Assembly (NCBI GenBank): GCA_963762965.1
Contig: CAVXME010000005.1
Coordinates: forward strand, 1 to 64,000
Direction: 5' to 3'
Length of the DNA: 64,000 bases
Origin: DATBAX01 sp963762965
GTDB taxonomy: Bacteria; Acidobacteriota; Terriglobia; Terriglobales; Acidobacteriaceae
A model generated the notes under the pieces. The model did no database searches, was not told the DNA's origin, and saw only the letters and a list, made by a program, of their open reading frames with translations. Shown here piece by piece: positions 41,785 to 51,300 of the stretch (the stretch's first letter is position 1; the number at the start of each line of letters is the position of its first letter). The position numbers and the translations under genes were made by a program.

Positions 41785-43437
41785 CTACCGTTTAATTGCA
41801 CCAGCCGGTTCCGAATCAACCTTCCTAAACAATACAGCTGTATCGTCTTCGTGAACCACTGCCCACTGCGGCGTTTGCCTGAGCAACACGCTCAGTGAGG
41901 AATTCGCCGGAATCAGTATCCTGGTTACGTGCTCGTCTTCGAGCACTTTGTCCCATCCCGGCTGGATTTCGATGACCTTCAAGTAATTTTTGAAGAATTC
42001 GCTTCCATATAGGTCATGGCGATCATCTACAACCACCTTGGTTTTTGGATAAAGTTCATAAATCAGATACCCACCCCATGTGTCCGGACAGAAAATCGGC
42101 ACATTGGTCCCACGATCGGAAATCACTTCAACAGCTTGCACCGGGAATCTTCCCGCGTCGAAGTGTGCGTCCATCACCGGGATCGAGCCCAGCATTCCGC
42201 CGTGACCGCAAATCCATAGGCAGACGAGCACGGCCATCACCGGCCACAAGTGCCCACGGAAGCTTAATTCCATCTTCTCCATGCGCATTCCAAACGCCTG
42301 TATGCGAGAAAACAACACCCGCAACCAGGAAGCGATGTCTGATCTTGCGCCCGCTTCGGAGACGGTCTCTGAAAGCAGTGGTGCAAGGATTAAAACCAAT
42401 AGCAGCGACGAAATAGGAAGATTGCGGGAAGCATAAAGCGCGCTGGAAACCGTAAAAAGGACGACCAGCAACTGCGAGACCGTCAGCTTTCTGAAAGAAA
42501 TCGCGAGAACCGCAATGGCGATCAGGAGCAAGATCTCAAAACATTGCGACGGCACATGGTGAAAATTCGGGGGAAGGAACTCATCAATGTGGTTCATCAA
42601 GAACCGGTCGGTCAGATATTCATAAATGTGCAGGTGCAGTTTGTAGCCATAAGGGTTTATGAATGTCGCCAGAAAGGAAAGCCCGGTTACGATTCCCAAC
42701 TGTTGATGGAACCCAGCAATCTTCCGCCGTTTGTCAGCCTCTTCACTGGCAAAGTATTCAATCCATCCACCCGCCATATAGATCGCAAGAAGCACGAATC
42801 CGAAAACGAATCCGCCATGCACATTCACCCAAACCAGCATAAACAGGGGCAACCAGTAGAGGCGCCGACGTTCAGAGCTGGGTTCGCTCGCTGAAGAGTC
42901 GACAATCTGAAACCACACCACGGCAAACAACCAGCTGAGCAGATGCGGCCGCGCCAGCAAATGAATACTGCAAGCACCAATGGAGAACACCAGCAGGATG
43001 GCCGCCAGGGGAAAGTTGGCTCCCCGGTGCAGCGCAATCGTAAACACGATCACGAACGTCGCGGCTATGACCAGCGCGGAGAAAAATACAACCCCGTTCA
43101 GGCCCCACGCCCCGTGGATCGCCCCAATCAACACATCATAAAGCCACTCCCACGCATACCAGGCGTGTCCATTCATGGTGGAAGAAAAGGAGTCAATGCG
43201 GGTGATGGTGTGGGTCTGCAACATCAGCTGGCCGTTGCGGATGTGCCAGCCGATTCCCGCGTCCCAAAGCAGACGCGGCGCCAGCACGCCGCAGGTCAGC
43301 GCGAAAAAAATAACCAGGAATAGAAGATCGGTGATGGAGGGTGAAACCCACTTAAACCATGTAGCTGTTGAAGCGGAGGGGTCCCGTGTTTGCAGAGGTT
43401 TCGATGACAAAGGTTCGCTCGCGTCCAACCCGCACAT
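41785..43437 (-). CDS. Large polytopic membrane protein, possibly GT-C-like
   Basis: A 550-residue protein with about ten to twelve membrane spans. The first outer loop reads WDAGIGWHIRNGQLML, then ITRIDSFSSTMNGHAWYAWE with an acidic, Trp-rich set, the sort of loop found in GT-C glycosyltransferases. A soluble C-terminal part of about 120 residues (DAHFDAGRFPVQAVEVISDRG, DDRHDLYGSEFFKNYLKVIE) follows. I do not recognise a named family. It is divergent from NDH-2 with overlapping control regions. Confidence 0.7.
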   Translation of the reverse strand: MCGLDASEPLSSKPLQTRDPSASTATWFKWVSPSITDLLFLVIFFALTCGVLAPRLLWDAGIGWHIRNGQLMLQTHTITRIDSFSSTMNGHAWYAWEWLYDVLIGAIHGAWGLNGVVFFSALVIAATFVIVFTIALHRGANFPLAAILLVFSIGACSIHLLARPHLLSWLFAVVWFQIVDSSASEPSSERRRLYWLPLFMLVWVNVHGGFVFGFVLLAIYMAGGWIEYFASEEADKRRKIAGFHQQLGIVTGLSFLATFINPYGYKLHLHIYEYLTDRFLMNHIDEFLPPNFHHVPSQCFEILLLIAIAVLAISFRKLTVSQLLVVLFTVSSALYASRNLPISSLLLVLILAPLLSETVSEAGARSDIASWLRVLFSRIQAFGMRMEKMELSFRGHLWPVMAVLVCLWICGHGGMLGSIPVMDAHFDAGRFPVQAVEVISDRGTNVPIFCPDTWGGYLIYELYPKTKVVVDDRHDLYGSEFFKNYLKVIEIQPGWDKVLEDEHVTRILIPANSSLSVLLRQTPQWAVVHEDDTAVLFRKVDSEPAGAIKR

Positions 43438-43545
43438 GTTACCCGATTGAATGCCTTTGCCGTGAGTGACTTAGTGGGTCTTGCCCGCGAAATCTATTTC
43501 ACCGATCGAGATGCGGCCAGAATCTATATATTAGGTGGAATCTCG

Positions 43546-44895
43546 ATGCCCGATAAGACAACACCGCGAATCCTGATCGTGGGGGCCGGTTTCGGCGGAC
43601 TGCAAGCTGCGCGCCGCCTGGCCCGCTATCCTGTCCAAATTACTCTGGTTGATCAACGGAATTATCACACCTTCCAGCCCTTGCTTTATCAGGTGGCAAC
43701 TGCCGGAATTTCTCCAGGAGAAATCGCCGCTCCGGTCCGCCGCATTCTTCGCAATCAAGAAAATGTCGAAGTGCTGATGGGAGAAGTCCTGGGCTTCGAT
43801 CTCGAAAAACGGGTGGCGAAATTAGCTGACCTGGAAATTGCCTACGATTATCTGATTGTTGCCGCCGGTGCCAGCCACGCCTATTTCGGCCACGATGAGT
43901 GGGAACCCATGGCTCCCGGCCTGAAAACCATTGAAGATGCACTCGAGATCCGCCGTCGCGTGCTGCTTGCCTTCGAGTTGGCGGAACGCAGCGCCGCCAG
44001 CGGCGAGGGACAAGTTCAACTGAACTTCGTAGTCGTCGGCGGCGGTCCCACTGGGGTGGAATTGGCAGGCACGCTGGCCGAGATCGCCCGCCACGCGTTG
44101 GCCAATGAATTCCGTTCGATTGATCCCAAGCATAGCCGGATTATTTTGGTTGAGGGTGGGCCGCGCGTTCTGCCGTCTTATGCTGACGATTTGTCACGGA
44201 GCGCGGAGAAGCAATTGCAGCGGCTCGGCGTGGAAGTGCGTACGTCCGCGATGGTGACGGGCGTCGAGCCTTCGGCCGTTCTGATCGGCAATACCCGCCT
44301 GCCCGCAGCGGTCATTCTTTGGGCGGCGGGGGTTGCAGCTTCGCCATTGGGCAAAAGCCTCGGAGTGCCGCTCGATCGAGCTGGACGCGTGCTGGTGAGT
44401 CCTGATCTCAGCATCCCGGGACATCGGGAAGTTTTTGTCATCGGGGACTTGGCGGCGTTGAAGGACAAAGACGGTAAGCCTCTGCCCGGCGTGGCCCCGG
44501 TGGCCCTCCAGGAGGGCACCGCGACCGCGCGCAATATTGGACGCGACTTGCAAGGCCAACCCCGCAAAGATTTCCATTATCTCGACAAGGGGAGTCTGGC
44601 GACCATCGGGCGGGCCGCGGCCGTTGGGCAATTGGGTAAAATTCATATTTCTGGATTCATTGCCTGGCTGGCGTGGCTGTTTATCCATGTCTTTTTCTTG
44701 ATCGGATTCCGTAATCGCCTGTTTGTGATGATTCAGTGGGCGTGGTCGTATGTCACTTACGAACGCGGGGCACGCCTCATCACCGGAGATCAAACTCTGC
44801 CCAGTTGGCCGGAATTGCGTTCCGAGAAAGATGCCTCTCAAGAAACTTCCAGGAAGCCGGCGGTCAGGGAAAACTCGGATTCGCCTGCGAAGTGA
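43546..44895 (+). CDS. Type II NADH dehydrogenase (NDH-2-like)
   Basis: A 449-residue flavoprotein read from ATG 43546, with GGTGG about ten bases upstream; an in-frame ATG at 43447 adds 33 residues with no clear role. Two dinucleotide-binding motifs are seen: VGAGFGGLQAA near residue 13 for FAD and VVGGGPTGVELAG near residue 165 for NADH. The ATGISPGEIA segment, VFVIGDLAAL and a C-terminal hydrophobic anchor (IAWLAWLFIHVFFLIGFRNR) follow. Such enzymes pass electrons from NADH to quinone without pumping protons. Confidence 0.9.
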   Translation: MPDKTTPRILIVGAGFGGLQAARRLARYPVQITLVDQRNYHTFQPLLYQVATAGISPGEIAAPVRRILRNQENVEVLMGEVLGFDLEKRVAKLADLEIAYDYLIVAAGASHAYFGHDEWEPMAPGLKTIEDALEIRRRVLLAFELAERSAASGEGQVQLNFVVVGGGPTGVELAGTLAEIARHALANEFRSIDPKHSRIILVEGGPRVLPSYADDLSRSAEKQLQRLGVEVRTSAMVTGVEPSAVLIGNTRLPAAVILWAAGVAASPLGKSLGVPLDRAGRVLVSPDLSIPGHREVFVIGDLAALKDKDGKPLPGVAPVALQEGTATARNIGRDLQGQPRKDFHYLDKGSLATIGRAAAVGQLGKIHISGFIAWLAWLFIHVFFLIGFRNRLFVMIQWAWSYVTYERGARLITGDQTLPSWPELRSEKDASQETSRKPAVRENSDSPAK

Positions 44896-44997
44896 ACAGG
44901 CAGTCGGTTCCAGCCGTATACTTGTAGGGAGAAGTTTAGGTTCTTCCGCGCACGTTGCAGCCAAGCTGGCGCAGAAAGCGCCGCCACTGCTGAATCC

Positions 44998-46329
44998 ATG
45001 AAATCATCCTTTGTTTCGCGGTTTCTTTACGGCTTGCTGGCCGGGTTGCTGCTGCTCTTCTTCCCTGCGTTGTCTTCCGCCGAAGTGCTCAAGATCGTGG
45101 TAAAAGACACGATCCAGCCGATTACCGTCGAATATGTTGGGCGCGCTCTGGATGAAGCCGCGCGGAACAAAGATCAGGCAGTGCTGATCGAAATCAACAC
45201 GCCCGGTGGGCTGATGGTTTCCACGCGCGATATTATCGAAAGGATTCTGGCTTCTCCTGTCCCCGTCATCATCTACGTCACACCTAGTGGGAGCTGGGCT
45301 GCGTCTGCCGGCTACTACATTCTGCAAAGTGCCGATGTAGCCGCGATGGCTCCAGCCACGAATACCGGCGCCGGACACCCGGTGAGCATGGGTGGCGAAA
45401 AGATGGACGACATCATGAAGGAGAAAGTCGAGAATGATGCTGCGGCCCTGATGCGGTCGGTGGTCTCAAAGCGAGGCCGTAACGTCGAAGTCTCGGAGAC
45501 TGTGGTGCGCAAGTCAACTTCTTTCACCGACCGGGAGGCACTCTCTCAGCACCTGATTGACTATGTGGCCACCAGCGAACAGGATTTGTTCAAACAACTC
45601 CAGGGGAAAACGGTAAAGCGCATCGACGGCCAGACCGTGACCTTGAATCTGGTCGGTCAAACAGTGCGGATGTTGGATTTGTCGGTGAAGGAGCGCATTC
45701 TGTCTTTCATCATTGACCCCAACATTTCATACCTGTTGCTCACGATCGGCGTCTTCGCCCTCTATGCGGAGTTCAATCATCCCGGCGCTGTGGTGCCGGG
45801 AACCGTTGGAGTGATTTTCATCCTGCTGGCCATGTTTGCCCTGAATCTGCTGCCGACCAGCTTTGCCGCGGTCGCTCTTATCCTGCTGTCTTTTGTGCTG
45901 TTCGCCTTGGAGGCCAAACTGGCCTCGCATGGAGTGTTGGCCATCGCCGGAATGTTGACCCTGACCTTGGGCGGATTGCTGCTCGTGGATGGGCCAATCC
46001 CGGAAATGCGGGTTCGCCTGGGAACTGCTCTGGCAGTGAGTATTCCGCTTGGAATTATTACCGTATTTCTGATGACTGTTGCACTGAAAGCACGCGCCAA
46101 CAAAGTGGTCACAGGATCGCAGGGCCTTATTGGAGAAATTGGCGTGTCGCAATCGGCTCTTTCTCCCACAGGAAAAGTCCTGGTCCACGGTGAACTCTGG
46201 GATGCATTGTCCTCCGCTGATGTAGCTGCCGGGCAATCTGTAGTGGTTCGACGGGTGAACGGATTGCAGTTGCAGGTTGAACCGTCCGCGTCAGTCCGCG
46301 AAACTCCAGTAGTGGCGAAGGCGTGGTGA
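44998..46329 (+). CDS. NfeD-family membrane-bound serine protease
   Basis: A 443-residue protein. A signal sequence (about 9-28) precedes a ClpP-class protease domain with INTPGGLMVSTRD and GSWAASAGYYI (likely catalytic Ser103; Lys143 or Lys141 as partner). Four to five membrane spans follow, then a C-terminal OB-fold NfeD domain (QGLIGEIGVSQSALSPTG onward). Archaeal relatives cleave the C-terminus of stomatin-like proteins. The slipin gene lies 110 bp downstream, the usual pairing. Confidence 0.92.
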   Translation: MKSSFVSRFLYGLLAGLLLLFFPALSSAEVLKIVVKDTIQPITVEYVGRALDEAARNKDQAVLIEINTPGGLMVSTRDIIERILASPVPVIIYVTPSGSWAASAGYYILQSADVAAMAPATNTGAGHPVSMGGEKMDDIMKEKVENDAAALMRSVVSKRGRNVEVSETVVRKSTSFTDREALSQHLIDYVATSEQDLFKQLQGKTVKRIDGQTVTLNLVGQTVRMLDLSVKERILSFIIDPNISYLLLTIGVFALYAEFNHPGAVVPGTVGVIFILLAMFALNLLPTSFAAVALILLSFVLFALEAKLASHGVLAIAGMLTLTLGGLLLVDGPIPEMRVRLGTALAVSIPLGIITVFLMTVALKARANKVVTGSQGLIGEIGVSQSALSPTGKVLVHGELWDALSSADVAAGQSVVVRRVNGLQLQVEPSASVRETPVVAKAW

Positions 46330-46438
46330 CGGGTGACGCATCTATCGTGACAACCCCTTGGACACAGCATCCCTGAGTGGAAGTGCGATACAATCCGCCA
46401 CAGAAGCAATTCCTGACAATCAGTGATTCGAGGTTCCC

Positions 46439-47221
46439 ATGGAACTCTTTGGACTTGGCGGCATTCTCATCATCATCTTTGTTCTGTATATCTTGAGCTC
46501 CATCAAAATCCTGGCTGAGTATGAACGCGGCGTCATTTTCCGCCTGGGGCGCCTGCTTCCAGACGCGAAAGGCCCCGGAGTCATTCTCGTGTTTGCCCCG
46601 CTGGATCGCATCGTACGCGTCTCTTTGCGGCAGGAGGCCTTCGAAGTCCCTCCGCAAGACATCATCACTCGCGATAACGTCACGTTGAAGGTCAACGCGG
46701 TGATTTTCCTGCGCGTCATTGAACCGCGCAAGGCAGTCGTCGAAGTCTCCAATTACACTTATCAGACTTCGCAATTCGCTCAGACCACCCTGCGTTCCGT
46801 ACTCGGCGAACAGGAGTTGGACGAACTGCTCTCGCACCGGGAGAAAATCAATCTGCGCCTGCAAAGCATTCTCGACACCCACACATCTCCATGGGGTGTG
46901 AAAGTCACGAACGTCGAAGTCAAACAAGTGGACATGCCTGAATCCATGCTGCGGGCCATGGCCAAACAAGCCGAAGCCGAACGCGAAAAGCGATCCAAGA
47001 TCATTCATGCGGAAGGCGAATTCTCAGCCGCCCAACGCCTGGTGGATGCAGCCCATTTGCTGGCCACGGAACCGGTCAGCGTGCAGCTACGTTACCTGCA
47101 AACCTTGACGGAGATTGGGGTTGAGAAAAACACCACGGTGATTTTCCCCGTCCCGGTGGATTTCTTTTCCGGGCTACAGAAGATCCTGGGAAAACCCGAC
47201 GGGGACGCGTCGAAGAGCTAG
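46439..47221 (+). CDS. SPFH/Band 7 slipin (stomatin-like protein)
   Basis: A 260-residue membrane protein with an N-terminal hydrophobic segment (about 5-21), then the band-7 domain: SIKILAEYERGVIFRLGRL, ITRDNVTLKVNAVIFLRV, the VKVTNVEVKQVDMPESM core and a helical tail. Such slipins organise membrane microdomains and oligomerise in rings. It is paired with the NfeD protease upstream, which may process it. Confidence 0.92.
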   Translation: MELFGLGGILIIIFVLYILSSIKILAEYERGVIFRLGRLLPDAKGPGVILVFAPLDRIVRVSLRQEAFEVPPQDIITRDNVTLKVNAVIFLRVIEPRKAVVEVSNYTYQTSQFAQTTLRSVLGEQELDELLSHREKINLRLQSILDTHTSPWGVKVTNVEVKQVDMPESMLRAMAKQAEAEREKRSKIIHAEGEFSAAQRLVDAAHLLATEPVSVQLRYLQTLTEIGVEKNTTVIFPVPVDFFSGLQKILGKPDGDASKS

Positions 47222-47259
47222 GATGCGATCCGCTGGCCGGAAGTACATGAGGACCAAGA

Positions 47260-47856
47260 ATGGCAGCACCTGCATCGGAAGACACTGAAATTACACTAGG
47301 CACCGGTAAGATGCTGGCCCTGTTTTTCGGGCTGGTGATCTTGTGTGCAGTGTTTTTTGGAATGGGTTTTTCGCTGGGAAAGAATTCCGTTAAGCCGATG
47401 GCCGGTGATTTGTCGCCCGCAACCACTGCCACAAACGGCTCGCGTCCGTCCGCGGTCAAGCCAAACAACAGTGCGGCTCCAAGCCAGGACATGACGTTTT
47501 ACAAGGCAGTTGGGCAAAAAGATACGGATGCCCAATTGACGCCGAGCAGCACGAATCCCCCCGACGCGTCCACTCCGCCGGCGTCAGCTCGGAGCAACCC
47601 GGCCCCCCCGGATCCCGCGACCAGCGCGGCTCCCGCCGCCGGTTATTTCGTCCAGGTCGCTGCGGTCAGCAAACAGGAGGATGCCGACGCCCTGGTTGAC
47701 GCGCTCAAAAAGAAACAGTATCCCGCCGCCTCGGCGAGCCTGCCTACGGACAAGCTTTTTCACGTTCAGGTCGGCCCCTTTACCGATATTAAGGACGCCG
47801 AGTCCATGCGTAGCAAGCTGCTCAGCGATGGATACAATCCGATCGTAAAGAAATGA
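47260..47856 (+). CDS. SPOR-domain protein
   Basis: A 198-residue protein with a membrane span at about 20-42, a Pro/Ala/Ser-rich linker and a C-terminal SPOR domain (YFVQVAAVSKQEDADALVDA, FHVQVGPFTDIKDAESMRSK). SPOR domains bind denuded septal peptidoglycan, so a role in division or cell-wall remodelling is likely. It is close behind the slipin gene and may share its transcript. Confidence 0.9.
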   Translation: MAAPASEDTEITLGTGKMLALFFGLVILCAVFFGMGFSLGKNSVKPMAGDLSPATTATNGSRPSAVKPNNSAAPSQDMTFYKAVGQKDTDAQLTPSSTNPPDASTPPASARSNPAPPDPATSAAPAAGYFVQVAAVSKQEDADALVDALKKKQYPAASASLPTDKLFHVQVGPFTDIKDAESMRSKLLSDGYNPIVKK

Positions 47857-47857
47857 T

Positions 47858-47956
47858 TGCAGATTTGCGAGTTTAGATTGCAGATTTTTCGCCTGAAGCG
47901 GGGATGTCCGAGTGTTTTTAAATCTACAATCTGAAATCTGAGATCCGCAATTTGTT
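47858..47956. repeat. Imperfect inverted repeat between SPOR and ArsR genes
   Basis: ATTGCAGATTTGCGAGTTTA and the following AGATTGCAGATTT are mirrored downstream by AAATCTACAATCT and a related ATTTC/ATCCGCAAT tract. The arms match at roughly three quarters of positions over 32 bases. It resembles ATTGCAGATTT-type intergenic repeats; a rho-independent terminator is less likely as the hairpin is AT-rich. Confidence 0.45.
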
Positions 47957-47962
47957 TAATAT

Positions 47963-47992
47963 ATTGACATCCATCAATTTACCGTCTATCTC
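47963..47992 (+). promoter_or_regulatory. Promoter with palindromic operator of the ArsR gene
   Basis: ATTGA and TCAAT (47963-47978, six-base spacer) form an operator-like palindrome that contains the -35 TTGACA (47964-47969). A 17-base spacer leads to -10 TATCTC (47987-47992). The predicted start is within a few bases of the ATG at 48001, and no Shine-Dalgarno site precedes it, so the mRNA is probably leaderless and self-repressed. Confidence 0.5.
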
Positions 47993-48000
47993 TATCTCCC

Positions 48001-48300
48001 ATGAACAGTTCAGAGCAGAAGTTGAATCGTGTTTTGCATGCCATTGCGGACCCCACCCGCCGGCGGATTCTGCAAGCTCTTAAAGAACGCGGCGGTTGTT
48101 CCCTGGGCAAAGACATTGGCCTCTGCGCCTCCGACATCGAACTCCGGGTCCGTCTTTCACAGCCGACGATTTCGCACCATATGTCGATTCTCAGGAAAGC
48201 AGGGCTAGTCGAAGTAAAAAGGCTGGGTCAATGGATGTGGTATCGCAGGAAGGAATCAGCCCTGCGTGAGTTCACACAGATGTTGCCGAAGAGTTTGTAG
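48001..48300 (+). CDS. ArsR-family HTH regulator
   Basis: A 99-residue winged-helix protein. The recognition region is LSQPTISHHMSILRKAGLVE, followed by the wing VKRLGQWMWYRRKE. Cys33 and Cys42 (GGCSLGKDIGLC) sit in the helix region where ArsR proteins can bind metals, but the classic ELCVCDL motif is absent. An alternative is a thiol-redox or metabolite sensor. No arsenic or metal transport genes are adjacent. Confidence 0.88.
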   Translation: MNSSEQKLNRVLHAIADPTRRRILQALKERGGCSLGKDIGLCASDIELRVRLSQPTISHHMSILRKAGLVEVKRLGQWMWYRRKESALREFTQMLPKSL

Positions 48301-48304
48301 GCGC

Positions 48305-51300
48305 TTATCCGGCAGCGGCTGCCTGGGTCTTTTGCAGCAAACGCCGCGCCTGCGAGATGAGATCGCCGACTTCAAACGGCTTCACGAGATAAGGAACGCT
48401 GTTCTCCTGCAAGAATTTCCTCATCTCAGGCTCGACCACGCTGGAGAAGGTAAACATCAGGTGTTTCTCTAATCCGGCGTGGCTTTCGGAAATCCATTTA
48501 TAAACCTCAGGAGCGCTCCACCCACCCGCCATCCTGCCGTTAACAATCAGAGCGTCAAACGACTGAGCCGATACTTGGGTCTTGACCTGTTCTCCGTTCA
48601 TGGAGGTAGTCACCTGGGCGCCAGCGCCAGCCAGCACATCGCGCTCAAATTCGAGGACGGCTTCCTCGTCTTCGACCAGCAGAATGCGTCCCTCCAGTGC
48701 CATCTCGTGACGAGGCGCGTTCCCCGCGACCGCCGCCGCCGCTCGTCCAGCGGAAGGCAAGCATACGTCAACAATGGCGCCGCCTTCGCGCGAGTTGTGT
48801 GCGGATATGTCGCCGCCGTGCTCTTTGACGATTCCATAGCAGATGCTTAGTCCGAGGCCGGTGCCTTTGCCAACGCTCTTGGTAGTGTAAAACGGCTCGA
48901 AAATGCGATTCGGTTCCTTGATCCCCCGCCCGGAATCCTGGAACTCGGCATGGACCTGTCCGTCTTTGACGTATAACCGGACTTTCAAAGTGCCGCCCTG
49001 ACCCGCTTCCAGCATGGCGTCCACAGCGTTGTTAATGATATTCAGGAACACTTGCTCTAGTTGGTGGGGGTCGCCGGTAACGGCCGGAAGTCCGGGCTCG
49101 GTCTCCCGTTCCAGTTTTATGTTGCTGACTTTCATGTCATAGTCGCGCAACGCCAGGGTTTCATCGAGCACCTTGCAGAGGTCGACTTCCTGCTTGTGCG
49201 GTTTGCGCTGCCGGGCAAAAGACAGCAGGCTCTGCACCACGCGATGGGTGCGTTGCGCCTGCTTGAATAACTTGCTGACGAAGTCGGTGGCACGATCGCT
49301 GAGCCCCTCGGTTTCGAGGAGCTGGGCATAGCCCAGGATCGCAGTAAGCGGATTATTCAGCTCATGGGCCACTCCCGAGATAAGCTGCCCCACCGCTGAC
49401 ATTTTCTCGCTTTGCAGCAATTGTTCCTGGGTTCGCCGCAGATCGTCATAGGCGCGGCAGGTCTCCTCGTAGAGCCGGACCTTCTCCATGGTAGTGGCCA
49501 GCTGGCGGCCAATGGCGACTAGAAGGTTTTCATCGTTGCCGGTGTACTCGCGGGACTCGCGGCTGCTGATTCCCATGATTCCGATGGGATTATCCTTGCC
49601 CCATAGCAAGACCCATATCCATGAGCTTAGTCCATCGGCGCGAATGAATTCCGCTACCTGCTTCGGCACATGTGGCAAATATTCCGCGGTGAGCACTTCA
49701 GTGCGGGAACGGGTCACCAGATCGCCAAAGCCCTCCGCGAACTTGATTTCCGAAAGGCGGGCGCGATCCACGCTGCGCTGGCCCCAGCCGGCACGGCGGC
49801 GGAATGTGGCCTCGTCCGCATCGCAAAGATAAATTGATCCCGTCTCCGCCCCCAATAACGAAACCACCTGACGCAAAGTTAGATTCAGAATTTCGTCGAG
49901 ATCGAAGGACTGGGTGGCGATGACCGCCATCGCATTTAGTGCATTCAGTTCCCGGTTGCGACGCCGGATTTCATCTTCGGCCCGCTTTTTCTCCGTGATA
50001 TCCAGCAAGAAGCCCTGATAACGCTCGATCTTGCCGTTCTTGTCGCGGGTCGCAAAACTACTTTCGACTGCCGTCAACAAGGTTCCATCTTTACGCCGCA
50101 ACGTCACTTCAAAGTTCCGGACAAAATTGTGCAGTTCAACCTCACGACGGAAAGTCTCACGTTGTTCGGTCGAGGCATACAGTTCCCGGTCTACGTTCAG
50201 AGCCATGAGTTCTTCGCGGCTACTGTGGCCGAGCATGCGCACAAAAGCATCGTTGCAATCGAGCAGCTTTCCTTCTGGCGTGGCTACAAATACGCCTTCC
50301 TGGACCTGCTCGAATAGCATGCGATATTTCTCTTCCGCAATACGTCCGTCGGTGATGTCCCGGACCACATGGATCGTTCCTTTTTGCTTGCCGCCCTGCT
50401 CCAGGTAGGACGAAGTAGATACCATGGCGAAGCCGCCGAAGCAGGCATCGAGCCCTTCGTGAAAGCCTTCTTCCGTGCCCCGGCAATAAGGACATCCCTT
50501 CCACTCGCCATGGGTTCGCGGCAAGACGGTTTCGCAGTCTTTCCCGATCACCTCCGACGGGGATTGCCCGAGGCGGCGCAAGAGCGCATGGTTCGCCTTC
50601 ATCACTCGGAATTCGGAATCATGCAGCAAGACGAGGTCTTGGATCGAGTCGAATGTGTTTGTCCACTGACGGTGGGAGCGTAAAATTTCTTCCACGAGCC
50701 GAAGGTTTTCAACCGCGAGCCCGAGCTGATGCGCGCTGGTGGTCAGAAATTCCATTTCGTCCGGGGTATAAGAAACCCAGTGACGGCTGCCCAGGCTGAG
50801 CGTGCCGATCATTGACTTCTTCCCCAGGACGGGCAATGTCACAACGTGGTGAAAACGTTCTTTTCTTAGGTAGGCTCTGGTCGTCTCGTCGGCGGTTGCA
50901 GTCCGCATGACGGCAGGATTCCCTTCGCGCAAAATGCGTTCCTGGGTCTCATCCAGGGCTACGGCATTCCGGTCTCGCAGGAAGTCAGACGAGAGCCCAA
51001 TCTGCTGGGCCATGATCAATTTGTTGCCTTCCACCAACTGAAACCAGGCCGCCTTGGCACCCATCAGCGCCTTGAGCTCTTCCAGTGCCGTCACCATCAT
51101 GGGCCCATGCTGCTGGGCGCGAGTGATGCTGGTGGTAAGCGCATTCACTGCTCCCAAACGACGGGTGCGCATCTTGGAATCGTCAAATACCACCAACAAC
51201 ATGCTGAGACCAAACATTAGATCGAGGAGCAGGCCTGATCCCGGAGGCAGGTGCACGTTGACCGGCACCCAATCGAGATGCAGCAGCAATAGACTGATGC

